Of a stretch of 64,000 nt of DNA, positions 31,468 through 44,084 are shown one piece after another. Where the stretch lies: NCBI GenBank assembly GCA_011947345.1, contig JAAVTG010000642.1, positions 62,001-126,000 of the forward strand, written 5' to 3'. The translations under genes and the position numbers were made by a program. The notes beneath the pieces were generated by a model, which did not search any database, was not told where the DNA came from, and was given only the letters and a program-made list of their open reading frames with translations. How positions within the stretch are numbered: the first letter of the stretch is position 1; each line of letters opens with the position of its first letter. Origin of the DNA: Phytophthora quininea (taxonomy: Eukaryota > Oomycota > Peronosporomycetes > Peronosporales > Peronosporaceae).

Positions 31468-33861
31468 ATGGACTATGAACTGGTACGCTACACTTCTTCT
31501 TTCCATTATGGTCGAATTCCTGTTTACTTATTTTGCTATTTGCTGTAGGGAAATGAGCAGCTCATGGCCAAGGGGAGCTGACCAACGGCCCGACGTTCGA
31601 GGACTTGGCCATCGACGACAGTCTGAGCGACCTGCAGCGCGTCACCAAGTACGTCTGCAGCAACATCCCACTTCAGAGAGTGATCCACGTCAAGATGCTG
31701 CACGAAACAGCGCGCTCTGTGGGCTTCCAGGCGACGTGCGACCAGCTGCTGCCGCTGCTGGAGCCGCTGGCCTGCGACGTCGAGTACGTCGTGCGGCAGC
31801 ACGTGGCGCTGCAGTTCCCGCCGCTCTGTCGGTTCCTAGTGGAGGCGGAGCCAGACACTGGCTACAGGGTGCTGTTGGACAAATTGATGCCGTTGGTGAC
31901 GAAATTAGTGTCAGATGAACAGCACGAAGTGAGGTCCGCAGCCAGCGAGAGTCTCGTGGAGATGGCAGCGCTTGTGAAGGCCGAAGACCAGGGACAGCAC
32001 GTGCTGACGATTGTGCTGCCACTGGCACACGACGACGACAATGAGCAGTTTAGGATCTCGGCAGTGGCATTGTACAACGGACTCGCAGAGCACTTTGGAC
32101 CGGAATTGTGTCAGCAGTTCTGCGTGCCAGAACTGATCTCACTATCAGAAGACCCAGTCTTTCGAGTACGGAAGTCGACAGCGCTGAGTTTCCCAACGTC
32201 TGCAAAACTGCAGGACAGGAGTTGAGTCGGGAACGGCTGATCCCGGCCTTTCAGCGACTGGCAAAGGATGATATTTGGGGGTAAGGAAAGCCTGTGCAGA
32301 GTGTCTGGTTAGTATTGCGCTGGCGTTGGCGCCGACCGACCGCGGTCCGCTTCTGATCCCAATGTTTGAAAGTTTCGTTGGAGACTCGTCGAGGTGGGTT
32401 CGAATGGCTGCTTATCAGAGTTTGGGCCCGTTCCTGGCGGCATTGGAGAAGGACCAGGTGACCGACGAGCTGGTGGACCACTTTATCAGTATGGCGACAA
32501 CTGCAGCCACACAACTCGGCGGCAGTGGCGAAGTAGACATTAAATTCCACTGCGCGTATAATTTCCCGGCCATTGTGAGCATTTTGGGGGTCTCGCACTG
32601 GAATAAGCTGTCGCCAACCTTCGAGCTGCTGCACAATGACACGTTTTGGAAGATTCGGAGGTCGTTCGCGTACTCACTGCACGAACTAGCACGACTTCTT
32701 GGCCAAGGAATCACAGAGACACAGCTAGCCACAGCATTCGACAGCTATCTACACGATGTTCAGGACGTACGACTCGGCGCAATGGTGCACTTTGCTGACT
32801 TCTTGGAGAACGTATCGCCCTCGTTTCGGGAGAGTTATCTGCCCGTACTGGCGGAGTTCGATTCGTTTGATAACACGACCAAGTGGCGCTTCCGTGAAGT
32901 GCTGAGTGGCCAGTTGGACCAACTGTGTCGAACTTTCACTCCAGAGGCGACGTTTTCGGTCATTTATCCGTTGGTGTTCAAACTTGTTACAGATCCAGTG
33001 GCTGTTGTGCGGGAGCAGAGCTACCATGTACGTTTGCATCTCTTTCGTGTCACTGGTTTCTATCCTAAGTGTCTTTCTTGTTGCTGCTGCTTCCAGTCTT
33101 GTCCATTGTTGGTCGCTCGAATCACTTCAAACCCAGAGTGGCTGACAGCAGTGGTCGATAAGTTTGTGGGTCTTGCAAAGTCTTCACACTACAAAGACCG
33201 CCAGTGCTTTTGAAGATCTGCGCGTCTTTCCTGGCGTCTGCGATCCAGAAAGACCGATCGAAAAGTGATGCAGACGAAGACGCCAAGCTGACGAGTGCAG
33301 CTCGCGACTTTTCTCGACAAAGCTGTCCCCGTCTTCTTCTCATTGGCAGTCGACCCCGTGTCAAATGTACGGATGGTCTTTGCTGAGGTGGTGGTTGAGC
33401 AGCAGGAGTTCTTCCGAGACCATAAAGAGTGTCCAGAGACTCTTCGAGACGAGCTCCAATCCGCAACGTTTGCTAACGCGGAAGAACTCGCCGCAGTTTT
33501 GTCCAAACATGCCACAGAACGGGTTAAGGCTCAGGTGACTGTAGATGCGGAAGCAGTAGAGACAACGCCTGTGGTCTCTGGTGCAGCAATACCGGACGAA
33601 GGCGTAGCAACAGAGACCGCAGCCCCAACTGCGCCTCCACCAGCACCGCTGGTACCATCAAGTGAGTCAGACAGTGCTGATGCTCCTTCGGCCTCTGCTG
33701 ACCCTGGTTCAATGTCGCCGACAGACGAGTCCTCCATCTCGTCTCCAGCGCCTTCAGCTGCAGAGTCGACTGCTCCATCCGTAAAACAAGAGGTGCTAGT
33801 CTCCGCTGACGCAGATCCAGCAACTGCACCAGCGGAGACGTCGGAGGACTCTGTCGCGTGA
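31468..33861 (+). CDS. HEAT-repeat protein phosphatase 4 regulatory subunit 1-like (PP4R1)
   Basis: Exon 1 (31468-31482, MDYEL) is joined over a 66-nt intron (31483-31548) to a long HEAT-repeat protein. Repeats run through the whole body, such as ESLVEMAALVKAEDQGQHV and WVRMAAYQSLGPFLAALEK. FHCAYNFPAIVSILG and DTFWKIRRSFAYSLHELA match the central PP4R1/PP2A-A type region. A second intron is seen at about 33029-33097. The C-terminus (from about 33540) is Ala/Pro/Ser/Glu-rich and disordered. At least five frame breaks occur (near 31572, 32188, 32279, 33208, 33297), most in G or T runs with conserved protein on both sides. It would scaffold a PP4-type phosphatase. Confidence 0.82.
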
Positions 33862-34037
33862 GTAAAAACGTTCTGGATAGATGAATAAACGAAACTGTTA
33901 GAAGCAGCGGATAACAACACAATCACACCCAGTCCACTACTGCTCCGTTCCTGCTAATAAAAAGTGACATTGTATAGGTCTCGCTCTTCCTGTGGCCAGC
34001 TCCGACGACAAGCCTGCGGATTGTTTAATCAACTTCT

Positions 34038-34652
34038 TCACTGCTTTTCCCTCAAGGCGTCGGCAGCTTTCGCCACGTCCTGAGTCGCTCTAGTCGCCAC
34101 TGAATTAGCGGCGTCCAGCGTCTCGCAGAAGGCTGGCTGGAACGTGCCTTGGAAAATGTCATTGCAGATCTCCTCGACGGCTCGGATGCCTTTGGCCGCC
34201 GTCTCTGCGCCTCTAGACACCGAGAAGCTCTCGAGTTTCTGCGAGATGAACGGCACAAAGGCCGTCACTTTGGCCTCCGCCTCGTACAGCGTCTGCTGCT
34301 CGTTATCCGGGTGCACCGAGTACACACAGGTCTCCTCGACGGTGGCGACGCTCCTGAAGGACAAATTGGTGGATTTCAGCACCAGCTGCTTGCGCCTGGC
34401 GTCGCACACGGTCGTCTCGAAGACGTAGGTGCAGTCCCCGAGGGCCGAGCGCACCCAGCCAGGCAAGTTCTTCTGCGTCACCTTGGCCAAGCGAGTGGTG
34501 ACGAGTCGTCCGTCGGCGTCCAGCGTCCGGTCCAGCACGTCCACGCGCTCCACGTGCGCCAGGCGAGAGTTCGGGTACTTGTTCCAGAAGGCGCGCGTCA
34601 CCACGTCCCAGTGGAACGGGTACACGTGGCGAGTCTCGTTCGTCAGCACCAT
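34038..34652 (-). CDS. PRELI/MSF1-domain protein (Ups-type mitochondrial lipid carrier)
   Basis: 204 residues from the ATG at 34652 (MVLTNETRHVYPFHWDVVTR). Further ATGs upstream give only an unconserved Arg-rich leader. The PRELI fold is recognisable: an N-terminal strand-helix ending AFWNKYPNSRLAHVERVDVLDR, TRLAKVTQKNLPGWV, TYVFETTVCDARRKQLVLKSTNLS and ETCVYSVHPDN, then a helical C-terminus. The family shuttles phosphatidic acid or phosphatidylserine between mitochondrial membranes in the intermembrane space with a TRIAP1/Mdm35 partner. No intron and no frame break. Convergent with the PP4R1-like gene. Confidence 0.85.
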   Translation of the reverse strand: MVLTNETRHVYPFHWDVVTRAFWNKYPNSRLAHVERVDVLDRTLDADGRLVTTRLAKVTQKNLPGWVRSALGDCTYVFETTVCDARRKQLVLKSTNLSFRSVATVEETCVYSVHPDNEQQTLYEAEAKVTAFVPFISQKLESFSVSRGAETAAKGIRAVEEICNDIFQGTFQPAFCETLDAANSVATRATQDVAKAADALREKQ

Positions 34653-34819
34653 CGGCAGCTTCCTTCGTCCTCTTGAGCTCTTGGAATAATCGGAACTGTG
34701 CGGCCTGGAACGCAAGTTATTATAGTCCTACACAAAAGGGATAGGACTATTTCAAAGGTGATGGCTACAGAAAGCACTCGCTCAATGCGAATAAGTTAAT
34801 TCCCCTTGGCTAATGTTTC

Positions 34820-37800
34820 TCAGGACGACGCCGGCAGTCCGATGTGGTGTCGCTCCATCGTGGCGCGGTCGATGAAGATCTCCACCAGTCGCCGTCGCGT
34901 GTTGTCCAGTTCGGCGGCGAGGAACTTGGCTAGGATCGAGCTGTCGTCCTTGACGGCGAAGTGGAACGCGACCAGGCAGTCCACCGCCTTCTTGCGGACG
35001 TTCGTGCTGCTGTGGTCGAGCCGTCGCGTCAGAGCAGATAGCAGGCGGTCGGACACGTCTGGCTTGCGCAGGAACGCTGCCTCCTGTGGAGAACCGCGTT
35101 CGCAAGACTCGAGACAGAGCTTGACGAGGTACAGCACCACTTCCAACGTCGGAGGCTCCGTGCTCGAAATCAGCGACTGCAATGCGGCGAGCGTTTGCTG
35201 CTGGTCGACTGAAGAACGAACGAGGTCGATCAAAATCTTCTCCATGAGGTGGCGGGCCTGTTTACAGAATACAATCCGTCAGAAAACTTGCACGTTTTCA
35301 ATGATCGCGACGATAGTACGCACCACGTCGACTTGGTCGCCAATGGCGTCGATCAAGCGCCGGAGAAGCAGCTCAAAGAACATTTGCGCTCGCGAAGGTT
35401 GAGCTACCACAAGTCGCCTCAGAACCTTCAGCGCAGACGCGTCCCTCTCCGTGCCAACATCGAACAGCAGCAAGAGCAAACGCCCAAAGCAACGGTCCCA
35501 CGTTTCCGATGACCCCGACTCGATGAATTCAAGAGTCTGTCGTAAAGCAATTCGTTAGTCTGCCACCTTCAGACTCACACAGAAAAGAACAGCAAGAATC
35601 TAACAGTACCTGAAAGAGCGCCCTCTTCAAGCTCGAGTCGGACGAATTGTTGTCCTCCAGGACGTGGAGGATCTCTTCGAGTTGAGCGCCATGTTTGTCA
35701 AGCTGAGCGGCAGTCGACGCAAACAGCGCGGAAGAGAAGGCTGCCCGTCCCTGTAGAGCCACCTTGGCCATTCCTTCGTCAACTCCATCGCCGATTGACG
35801 CGTGACTTGGTTGGCGCACGAGTTGCTGCTCTGAGTTTGTGTTCATCCTCTTCTGGCTGCTCTCGCGAGGAGGACTCGAGGAGCTCACACTTGGCGACTC
35901 GGGTCTCTTACGACTACGTTCTGGCTTGGCTTCTACGCTATCCATTCTCTGGTTGTTATCATCTTCGTCACGAGAGCGCGTCGAGCATGAAGCAAGGACT
36001 GGGGGCGTAGGAGGTCTCTGAGAAGAGCTCAAGTTAAGGATGATCTTCCGTGATTTCAGCACTTTGGCTACCACAGCACGCTTAGACGGAGGGAGCAGTG
36101 CTAGCGCGGACTCCATCTCTGGGCCATACAACTTCGCAGCGACTGCCACGAGCTCTCCACATGCTGATGCTACTGAGACTGGAGCATCTGCATCCATAAG
36201 CAGAGCAATCTTCACCAGGAATGACCGCATGTGGCTGTTGTTGGCTCCTTGTTTGATGTAACTCTCAGCTCCTGGCAGCAATCCCTTTAAGTAATGACAC
36301 ATGGCAGCTTTGACCTTCATGTTGCTGCCGTCTCCGAGCATTGAAACCATCAAAGCAGCCAACGTCGAGCTCTCAACAGCAGATGCAATGTACTCCAAGT
36401 TCTCCTTGGCCATACCGCGGACAGATTCTTTGGTGTCGACAAACTTTTGGAAGAGCTTCGGCAGGATCTGCTTCAGATGAGGAGCAAGTCGCTGGTTGTG
36501 GTTTGATAGCTTCAAGAGTGGCAGGAAGTACTTGAGCACTTCTTGCGACACTCGATAATGCGGGTCGCTCAAGTGCTTAATGAACGTCGTCACAACCTGG
36601 TTGCTGATCTTCAGTTCCTCATTGCCCCCACCTGATATTTCGTCCACGCGCTTCTCAAGTCCTCTTCCAATGTAATCTGCAGCATCCAGTCTCGTTGACC
36701 AGGACTTACTGTGGAAGTTTCGTAGAGCTTCCTCCAGTTGATCCGCTGCTGCAGACGGCGCTGGTACTGACCGTTCCGATTTCTTCGTAGTTGCAGTGCG
36801 TTTACCCTTTGATTTAACATCACCAGAGTCCTTTTTCGTCGACCCGCGAGTACTGGAACTGTTCGTCTTTGCACTCGACGCATTTGATGCGGTTGGAGAC
36901 GGCATGGATGTTACCGGCATCCTCTTTGGTCCGCTCGGCTCAGCTCCGTCGACGTCCATTTCCTGCTGGTCTACCTCGGCTGCGCGTTGAACACGTTGGG
37001 CTTTCGATAGCTGTGAGCTTGTATGGAAGCTAGCTGTAGATGGTTCCTGCCTTGTTGTAAACTGGTTTTCAGAAGAGGGTTTTGGTGCTGACGTTGCTTT
37101 AGGAGCGTTCCACACCCGCAGTGGACCAGGAACAGCCTTCTTCCTCTCATTCGACTCTTCCTTGGAAATTGATGGCGTCTTCGCCTGAGCTGCAAGTCCA
37201 ACACGCATTGGTCGCTGCGAAAACACTCGTGAGGATTGCACCTTGGGTTCTGACGTCTCGCCTCCAGCTGAGTTTGAGCTAACACCCAACACACGCCTGG
37301 GCAACTTCCCCGAAGTAGCTTCATCGTCATCTGAGCCAAAAATCGACGGGTGTCACCGGCTGAAGCGGAGGTTAACGCGGCAGGAGCACTGATTGGCGGC
37401 TGAGGCACATTGGTTAACCGAAGTGATGAGCGCACAGACTGAGCGCCATGCGATGCTGGAGCTTCGAATGATCCCCAATCCGTTTGTCGGGCGTCGCTAG
37501 CATGGTATCTCGAAGAATCGTCGCGTAGATTTCTCTGCGTAGATGCGTCCAAGCGAGCAAAGATGGCGTTGGCCTCATCCTAATCACCACAAGACGTACA
37601 CGGTTTCTTTAGCCGACTGAGTACTCAATTCAGAGTGCTAACACAATAGACCTTACCGGGAAAAGATGGTGGAAAGACCAGTAGCATTTTCTTGACTGAG
37701 CGCGCACATCGCCAACCGCGTCCTGAAGTAAGACAGGGAGGACTGGCACGAACATATCGGAATGCCTGCAACAGAAATAGTGAGTCAGATGCTGGAGCTA

Positions 37801-39806
37801 TGCAATTTACACAGGACGCAGACGACTTACTTGGCCAGGAAGCTGGCGCTCCATCGCTGCAGTGTAAGAGTCAAGTAGCACACCGCGTTGTATCGCAGCA
37901 CTTGGTTTCGAGACTTGACGCAGTCGATCAATCTACACAGGAAATATGATCAGTACTGCAATACGCAGGAGATGAGCAGGTGCACAACTCTTACTTGGGA
38001 ATGACGCGCACGTATCCGTTGGCAGTGCTCTCAATCATACTCCGAATCGTAGAATCTGCCGAGGTCGAGATCACTTGAATCGTAACGTACGTCGCCTTGA
38101 GCAAATTCCCTAGACAAATCTCCGCGTGGGCGTTGAATTCATCATGGAGGGCATTGGAAAGTGTCTGAATCGTTTGACACGCTTCGCGGGAAACGGAAGA
38201 CCGCAGGTCACTCACTTGCTCGCACAGACGCTCCCGAACTGATCGGAGGCCTTGAGATAAGGAGGGAGCGCGGCGGAACTGTTGGACGCCTTGCTGCATC
38301 GAATTGCTAATTTCTGCAGCATTTTCAGTCCATCGACACGCTTGGACCAGTTGTTGTCAAGTTGGAGCTTGTCAAAGATCACGCCCATTTGCTTTTGGAT
38401 CTCCTTCTCCGAGATACTGCTGCCAAGTACGCTGACAGGGGTCGCGGCTGTCGAAGAATCCTGAGACGGAGATCGTTCACCTTCAACAGAAGCAGTCGCA
38501 GTTTTCGCTTCGTTTTGTGTTCGGCTACGAACCGAAGCCAAGTACCGTGCCATCGATGATGAGGACGATACTTGAGGTCATATGACGATAAAATCGTCGA
38601 GAGTTCATCTGGAAGCGCATTGTTATATCCAGCAACGGGACCGGATGCCTGCAACTATCGCAATCAAAATGAGCTAAAGGGTTCACTCACCCAAATTACG
38701 GCAAAATGACGTACCGGTTCATCATCCTCATCCGTTTCTTCGAAGGCAACAGTACGAGCAGCGGATTTCCCAAGAGCTGGAATCCGCTCAAATCTGTCGG
38801 TGAGAGTCTTCATTTGTGCTGGACGTATGCTCTTGTACTCGAGGTCGCTCTGCAGAGTCGCCACCACAACGTGTACGTCAGTAAAATCTCGTCACCGAAA
38901 TGACCTAACTGCAATGCTAACGTACCAGTAGCGATGGGCCGATGTATGTGTAGAACTTTTCTAGAGTGGTGATTGCTGCGTCGCGCACGTCTTTCGAGGA
39001 GTCCTCCAGCAATTTAAGCACCTGCTCGCGACCAAGGAAGCAAAATTTGTCAAACAACTGCGTCCTTTGTTCCAGCACATTCGTACTTAACCAACTCACA
39101 TCATCCAACAGCTCGTTTTGCTTCTCGCTGAACAAATTGTGCCTCTCCAGGCAGCGCCAGACCGCGTGCAAGCTCTACAAAATTCAATCGGCAACAACCC
39201 AACGCTCAGTCATTGTCTCGCACCATAGAAGTCATTCTGCTTTCGCACCTGTTCTCGTGTCCGCCAGTTCTTGTGCTGCATGCAGACCTTCAGTCTTTCC
39301 AGCACCAACGTCACATCCAGCACGACTGAAATCTCCACAACCACGTCCACCGCCTTCTCTCGTACAGGCAGCTGCGATAAGAACCTCTTCAGTACTCCAG
39401 TTACCAATTTCAGTAGGTATTTGCAGTGCGCACCTTACTGTCCCCCAGTCTCTCCACAATGCTGCTCCATAGTGGCTTAAAATGAGCTCGCAGCGTGCTC
39501 TCGCTGCCTCGGGTCACCAACAGCTCCAGAATCTCGAGCGATCCCAGCGCAATCTTCGAGTTGTGGTCCCGCAGACACGTCAGCACGCCTGGAATGAGCT
39601 TCCCCACGTCTTCTGTGACGTCGTGGGCCTCCGGTCTGCGCAGCTGCTCCAGCAGTTCCGTGACGCCAGCTAGTCGCTGCTTAATGGCTGTTGTGCGAGC
39701 AATTCCCAGCGTAACGAGGCCAAAATCACATTACAAAGATGCTCAGAGGCAAGATAACACACGAGGCTTTACCTGTGGAGCCCAGCAGCGCCGCCGTCTT
39801 GTCCAT
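34820..39806 (-). CDS. CLASP-family TOG-domain microtubule protein, multi-exon
   Basis: The start is at about 39806 (MDKTAALLGST). After an 85-nt intron (39688-39772) comes a TOG array (LEILELLVTRGSESTLRAHF, VWRCLERHNLFSEKQNE, EKEIQKQMGVIFDKLQL, QTIQTLSNALHDEFNAHAEI). A long Ser/Lys/Pro-rich basic linker (about 36770-37560) typical of microtubule-binding regions leads to a second helical array (YIGRGLEKRVDEISGG, LLPSKRAVVAKVLKS-type words). The CLASP C-terminal helical domain (35245-34820) ends at 34820. Several short introns separate the exons, and a few frame breaks exist (for example near 39415 and 38575-38640). CLASPs stabilise growing microtubule ends and kinetochore fibres. Exon borders beyond those given are approximate. 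Confidence 0.78.
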
Positions 39807-39966
39807 CGCGGTCGTCAAGAGGCCACGTTCGGGGTCTTCTGGTAAGTCGTTTTTGAATTTTGCCGCGATCGAATTTCCACCAATATATGCTCGTCTCAGA
39901 TCTGATTCGTGGAAGTATCCAAGATGGCTGCATTTGTCAGTTGGGAAGAAACCCGGAGCTCATCTC

Positions 39967-41203
39967 ATGTCGGCGGGGCCGCGCGTGCGTCGCGAGGCGG
40001 CGGCCAACCAGTCGCTGGTGACGCGCTTCTGGCGCTGGGTGAAGGTGACTGTGTGGCGCGTTTTCTACGGCCAGAACGAGTTCCAGCGGCTGTGCGGGCC
40101 GAGGGGCCGGCGGACGAGGAGGACCGCGCCGTGCGCTTCCGCACCGACCTGGCGCTCAGCAGCCGCATGGTGCAGACGTGCAACGTGGTCTTTGACAAGG
40201 AGCCGTTTCCGGTCTGCTCTCTCTTGTGGCTTTGTACTGAATAATTTGGCTGACTTACTTGCTGCTGCGGTGGGCAGATGGAGCCGACGCTGCATGACGT
40301 GGCGACGAGAGCCAAGCTGGACGAGAAGGACGCAACGTACGGTGGCTATTAGCAGGTCAATGTGTTGGCGGATTATTCTGATGTGTGCTGGTGCAGATTG
40401 ATGGCGAATGTGCGGTCTAGTCTGAGTCGCTGCAACTTTGTCAACAAAGTGTACGCTCGGGTGTACGCTCTCAAGAGCGAGAGCTACAACTCGGCCAAGG
40501 CGGAGCACGAGGTGAGTAGGCATTATTGTGGTAGTTTTGAGATGCTGACGCTAACTTTTGCGTCAGGCTATGCTGGAGCAGCTCTGGACGAACTTGAAGC
40601 CGGACGTGCGTCGCGCAGGAGGTCGCATCACCAAGGAGTGGGGAGAGATTGGCTTCAAGGAACTGACCCCATGTCGGACTTCCGAGGCATGGGGCTGTTC
40701 TCGCTCGTGCAGCTCAACCACTTCACACGCGACTACAAAGTCGAGGCCCAACGGTACGACAAAGTCTGACGGGTAGAAGTGCATGGCTCCATTAGTTAAC
40801 GCCTTTTTGGCTGTACAGCGCCCTGGAGGAGTCCAACCACCCGACGCGCTGGTACCCGTTCGCTGTGACGGGCATCAACGTGACTGCGTTCATGATCGAC
40901 TTGATTGACGAGCGTCTACTTGACGTCAACCTCTACGCTCTTGCTGCTGGCGGCAAGGACGATGTCGTCGACGCAGGGCTGAAGAAACTCCACGACGTTT
41001 ATGGTGCGGTCAGACGGCGAACTTTTGTCTAGCGGACTCCCTAACAAACCATTTTGTTGCATGTTTACAGCCACAATCTTCACGCGCTTCAACAAGCTCT
41101 GGGTGGACACGAACCCTCGCGACGTAATGGCGTTCCCGGCCATCTTCCAGTCGCTCAAGGACGACGTCCGTCACGAGTTGATGCAAAAATCGTTCCGCTA
41201 CTA
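39967..41203 (+). CDS. ELMO-domain protein (ELMOD-like)
   Basis: The start at 39967 (MSAGPRVRREAAANQSLVTR) opens a gene of at least six exons. The ELMO domain is clear: LEQLWTNLKPDVRRAGGRIT, EWGEIGFKELTP…MSDFRGMGLFSLVQL, HPTRWYPFAVTGINVTAFMI and FNKLWVDTNPRDVMAFP. Introns are GT-AG, ending before 40279, 40397, 40567, 40818 and 41069. One base is missing near 40110 and one in the C run near 40672. ELMOD proteins act as GTPase-activating proteins for Arl2/Arf GTPases. The conserved region WGEIGF-x-DFRGMG contains the catalytic Arg. The C-terminus SFRY stops at 41203. Confidence 0.85.
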
Positions 41204-41328
41204 GAAATCTGCGACGTGTGCAGCAATGTAGCCATAATGAGCGAATCAATTTTGTGTTCAATACACAAAGTACCGGCGATTCGGTACGAATAGTACCAGC
41301 CAACACATTCGGACATCGCAGCAGACCA

Positions 41329-41859
41329 TGGGCACCGGACGCACCTCGGGCAAGGCGCGCGCACGCCAAGAAGAAGCAGTACAAGCGCGGCCACGCTACC
41401 AAGAACCGCGCGCGTGACATCGACCAGATCCAGGACGACCTGCGCGTGGAGAAGATCTCGGGCAACAAAATGGCCTTCGAGGAGGACGAGGACCTGCCTG
41501 GGTGCGGCTCTAAGACTGCTAACTAGGCGGCAGTACTGTATTTTGCTGCTAACCACTTGATATTATGTTATTTAGACTGGGTCAGTTCTACTGCACGCCC
41601 TGCGGCCGCCACTTTATCGACGAGAAGACACGAGATGTTCATCTCAAGACCAAAGTGCACAAGCGGAGGTGAGGACAACAGTGCACGGTTAATAGGGACG
41701 TTTTTACTGAGTTCTGTTACTCTCGTTGATTGCTGCAGACTGAAGGATGTGGCTCAGAAGCAGTACACACAGAACGAGGCCATGATGGGGGCGGGCAAGA
41801 GCGTGGAGAAGTACACGCCAGCCCATCCAAAGACTGGCGACGACATGGATGATCTATAG
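41329..41859 (+). CDS. C2H2 zinc-finger ribosome-biogenesis protein (Bud20/ZNF593 family)
   Basis: The ATG is at 41329. A basic N-terminus ([20 protein letters not shown]) leads to [11 protein letters not shown], the usual Bud20/ZNF593 leader, then the single C2H2 finger [20 protein letters not shown], and LKTKVHKRR. Two introns are supported, one with donor GTGCGG after DLPG to acceptor TTTAG before 41577, and one after KVHKRR with acceptor CTGCAG before 41742. One base appears missing near 41365, between the ATG and the basic region. The family is a shuttling factor for pre-60S ribosomal subunit export. Confidence 0.83.
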
Positions 41860-42078
41860 ATTAGCAGACATTTTTGTGAGTTTGCAAGTGGGCTGGAGGA
41901 CAATAAGATGGACGCTCAATCGTAGACTGATTCTTTTGTGGAATACACATTTGCTTGGAAACAAACTGCTGATCGAGAGGAAGTTGACACCCGTAAAAAT
42001 AGGTGTACGGTCTTATGATGGTGGTCAGGTTGCTGGAAGAAGAGGGCTGTACTTGCAGGACATATCACTTCCGCCGCC

Positions 42079-43168
42079 ATGACAGGCCGTCCGAGCTCAG
42101 GGCGGCATTTGTACAGTCGAGACAGCGATGACGCTCTATTCGATGTAGGTGCATCGCTTTGCTTTGTACTTTTTCAACTCGTATTCACTTGTACATTTCA
42201 CGACAGCCATTTCGCTCTGCTGCAGTGAGTCCATGGGGCTCTGTCACTCCTTCTGCAACTCCTCTAGAACCTCATCGACCAACGCAGCAGCAATCGGTCA
42301 AGCCGAGTGGGAGAAACCAAAGAAACCAAATCGGAGCTGTGTCTCCACCTGCATCCAAGAGAATCTCTCGCCCAGTGAAAGTGCCGTGGATGATGCGCAA
42401 CGCAGATCGACGGCACTTTCCGATCGTGCCACCAGCGCCAAAACCTCCAGCGCAACAGCCTCCACGGCACATGCTCAAGGTTCGGGGCTCTATCAAGACA
42501 CTGCCTGATCCTCTTCTCATTGTTAACGTTTGCCTTTGGAGCAGGTAGCTAAAGCTGGTCGTAATCGTTTTGATCGACTCAATGCTACGCCCGCGGTCCA
42601 AGCCTATGAAGACCTTGTCAAGCAAACCGAAGCTATGGTTCGTAGTATCTGTGACGTTGTTTCGTTCCCATTGCTCAGTTGAATTTACTTTGTGTAGGAG
42701 CTCGAATCGACCGAGAACGGAGAGAAGAGAGAAGCTGCTGAGGCTGCGTATCAAATGGGACTGGCAAACTTGTCGGACGAGCTGGTGCGGAGGCAGAAGG
42801 CACTTGTCCGTTTCCACACGCTCAAGAACGAGGTGGACATTTTCCAGCAGCATCTGGACCCTTTCGTCTTTGAAATGCGCTCCGAGCACGAGCGGCAGGT
42901 GAACTCGAGTGTCTACCGCCACTTCACACGCATGCGAGCTATTCAGGACATGGGGATCCCCATCTATAGTCTCGGCGACTACCTGTTTGAGGAAAGCGAC
43001 CGCATTATTACTGCACGCACGAAAAACACACTGTACCGTCGGATTCGACGCCGAAGTGCCGCCCATTTCATCGACACGGAGCTCATTCCTCGCCCACAGC
43101 GGAAACGAGAATCTGTCGTTCTCAGTCCTACTAGTAGCATCCAAGAGGAAATGAATGAACGAATCTAA
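42079..43168 (+). CDS. conserved coiled-coil protein, four exons, function unknown
   Basis: Exons 42079-42148, 42226-42479, 42545-42637 and 42698-43168 join in perfect frame to 295 residues, each intron GT-AG and 60-77 nt. The N-terminus (MTGRPSSGRHLYSRDSDDAL) is disordered and Pro/Ser-rich. KVPWMMRNADRRHF is a basic patch. The C-terminal half is helical and coiled (ESTENGEKREAAEAAYQMGL, RRQKALVRFHTLKNEVDI) and ends in an Arg-rich segment. No known domain is recognised. The consistency of splice phases makes it a real gene. Confidence 0.75.
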
Positions 43169-43192
43169 AACGCGTCGATGCCATTGCGTTTG

Positions 43193-44067
43193 TTACAGAT
43201 GTAGTTTGCAAATGGTTGAGAGATCTTGCCAAGCAACGAGTCCGCACTCCGGCGTCAACAGAGCACTGCTGAATACACTGGCCACGTCTTCTAGATTGCC
43301 CAGCAGCTCTAGCAACGGCGTGAGCTTGTCGCCTCTAAAGTACACACTCGTCACGCGGCCTTCGTCCTGATCCCACCCGAAGCGCATTGACCCGAGCACT
43401 AGAAATTGCCAACCCAAGCAGGTTGTCAGCGATCGGAGACCATTGATCGCTGTGGCCGTCATGGACGAGATGTGGGAACGCATGGCGTAGCGTGTGTTCG
43501 TTGATGGTGAACATCCCCGTTGTCGTTCCCATCACCGAGTTCTTATGGCCCCATTTCCAGGCGCTTGAGCTGGAACGTAGGTGTGCGTGCCGTTGTAGAT
43601 GGATATGAGCTTCCAGGACCCCAGCAGTTCGTCGACGCCGCGTGCAGTCCCGTCGGTCACGTCCGGCACCATCACTTGGTGTAGAAATGTTTGCTGGATT
43701 CGGAATTGGTCAGAACAAGCGGCGGTGGCCCTGGCCGTCGACCCATTTACAACTTGCACGGACGTGTCGACGCCATTCTGAAAGAGTCGAAAGTACTCGA
43801 CTGCCACACTCCACGCGGACGTGGTCACCGACACTGTGAGAGCGGAGCTTTCCGCCGCACTTAAAGCCTCTGAATCTCCTCTCGGAGGCGTTGGATGTCG
43901 TGCTCGAGTCCTTCGGTTTTCTTAAGCTGCCTCTTCTTGAATTGCGCCTGGTGGAAGCGTCGAGCGGCTTCGGACGATTTGGTCTGGCGAGTTGCCACTG
44001 CACTACCATGGAAAGAAGCGATGGGCGGTAGCCATAGCCGCTTGTTGGAGAACACGTTGGTCATCAT
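43193..44067 (-). pseudogene. oomycete bZIP transcription factor A, His at the invariant Asn, frame-broken
   Basis: Starts at 44067. The basic region EAARRFHQAQFKKRQLKK (about 43970-43917) is followed by leucine-zipper-like EGLEHDIQRLREEIQRL. The residue that is Asn in almost all bZIP proteins is His39 (codon 43951-43953), and the following Ala-Arg is Ala-Gln. The oomycete-specific C-terminal domain is present (FLHQVMVPDVTDGTARGVDE, TLRHAFPHLVHDGH, MRFGWDQDEGRVTSVYFRG, LLTPECGLVAW) to a stop at 43193. Frames break near 43866, 43555 and 43420. It belongs to the expanded oomycete bZIP family with variant DNA-contact residues. It is either a decaying copy or a real gene with sequence contractions. 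Confidence 0.7.
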
Positions 44068-44084
44068 GGTTCCTGCATTAAATC

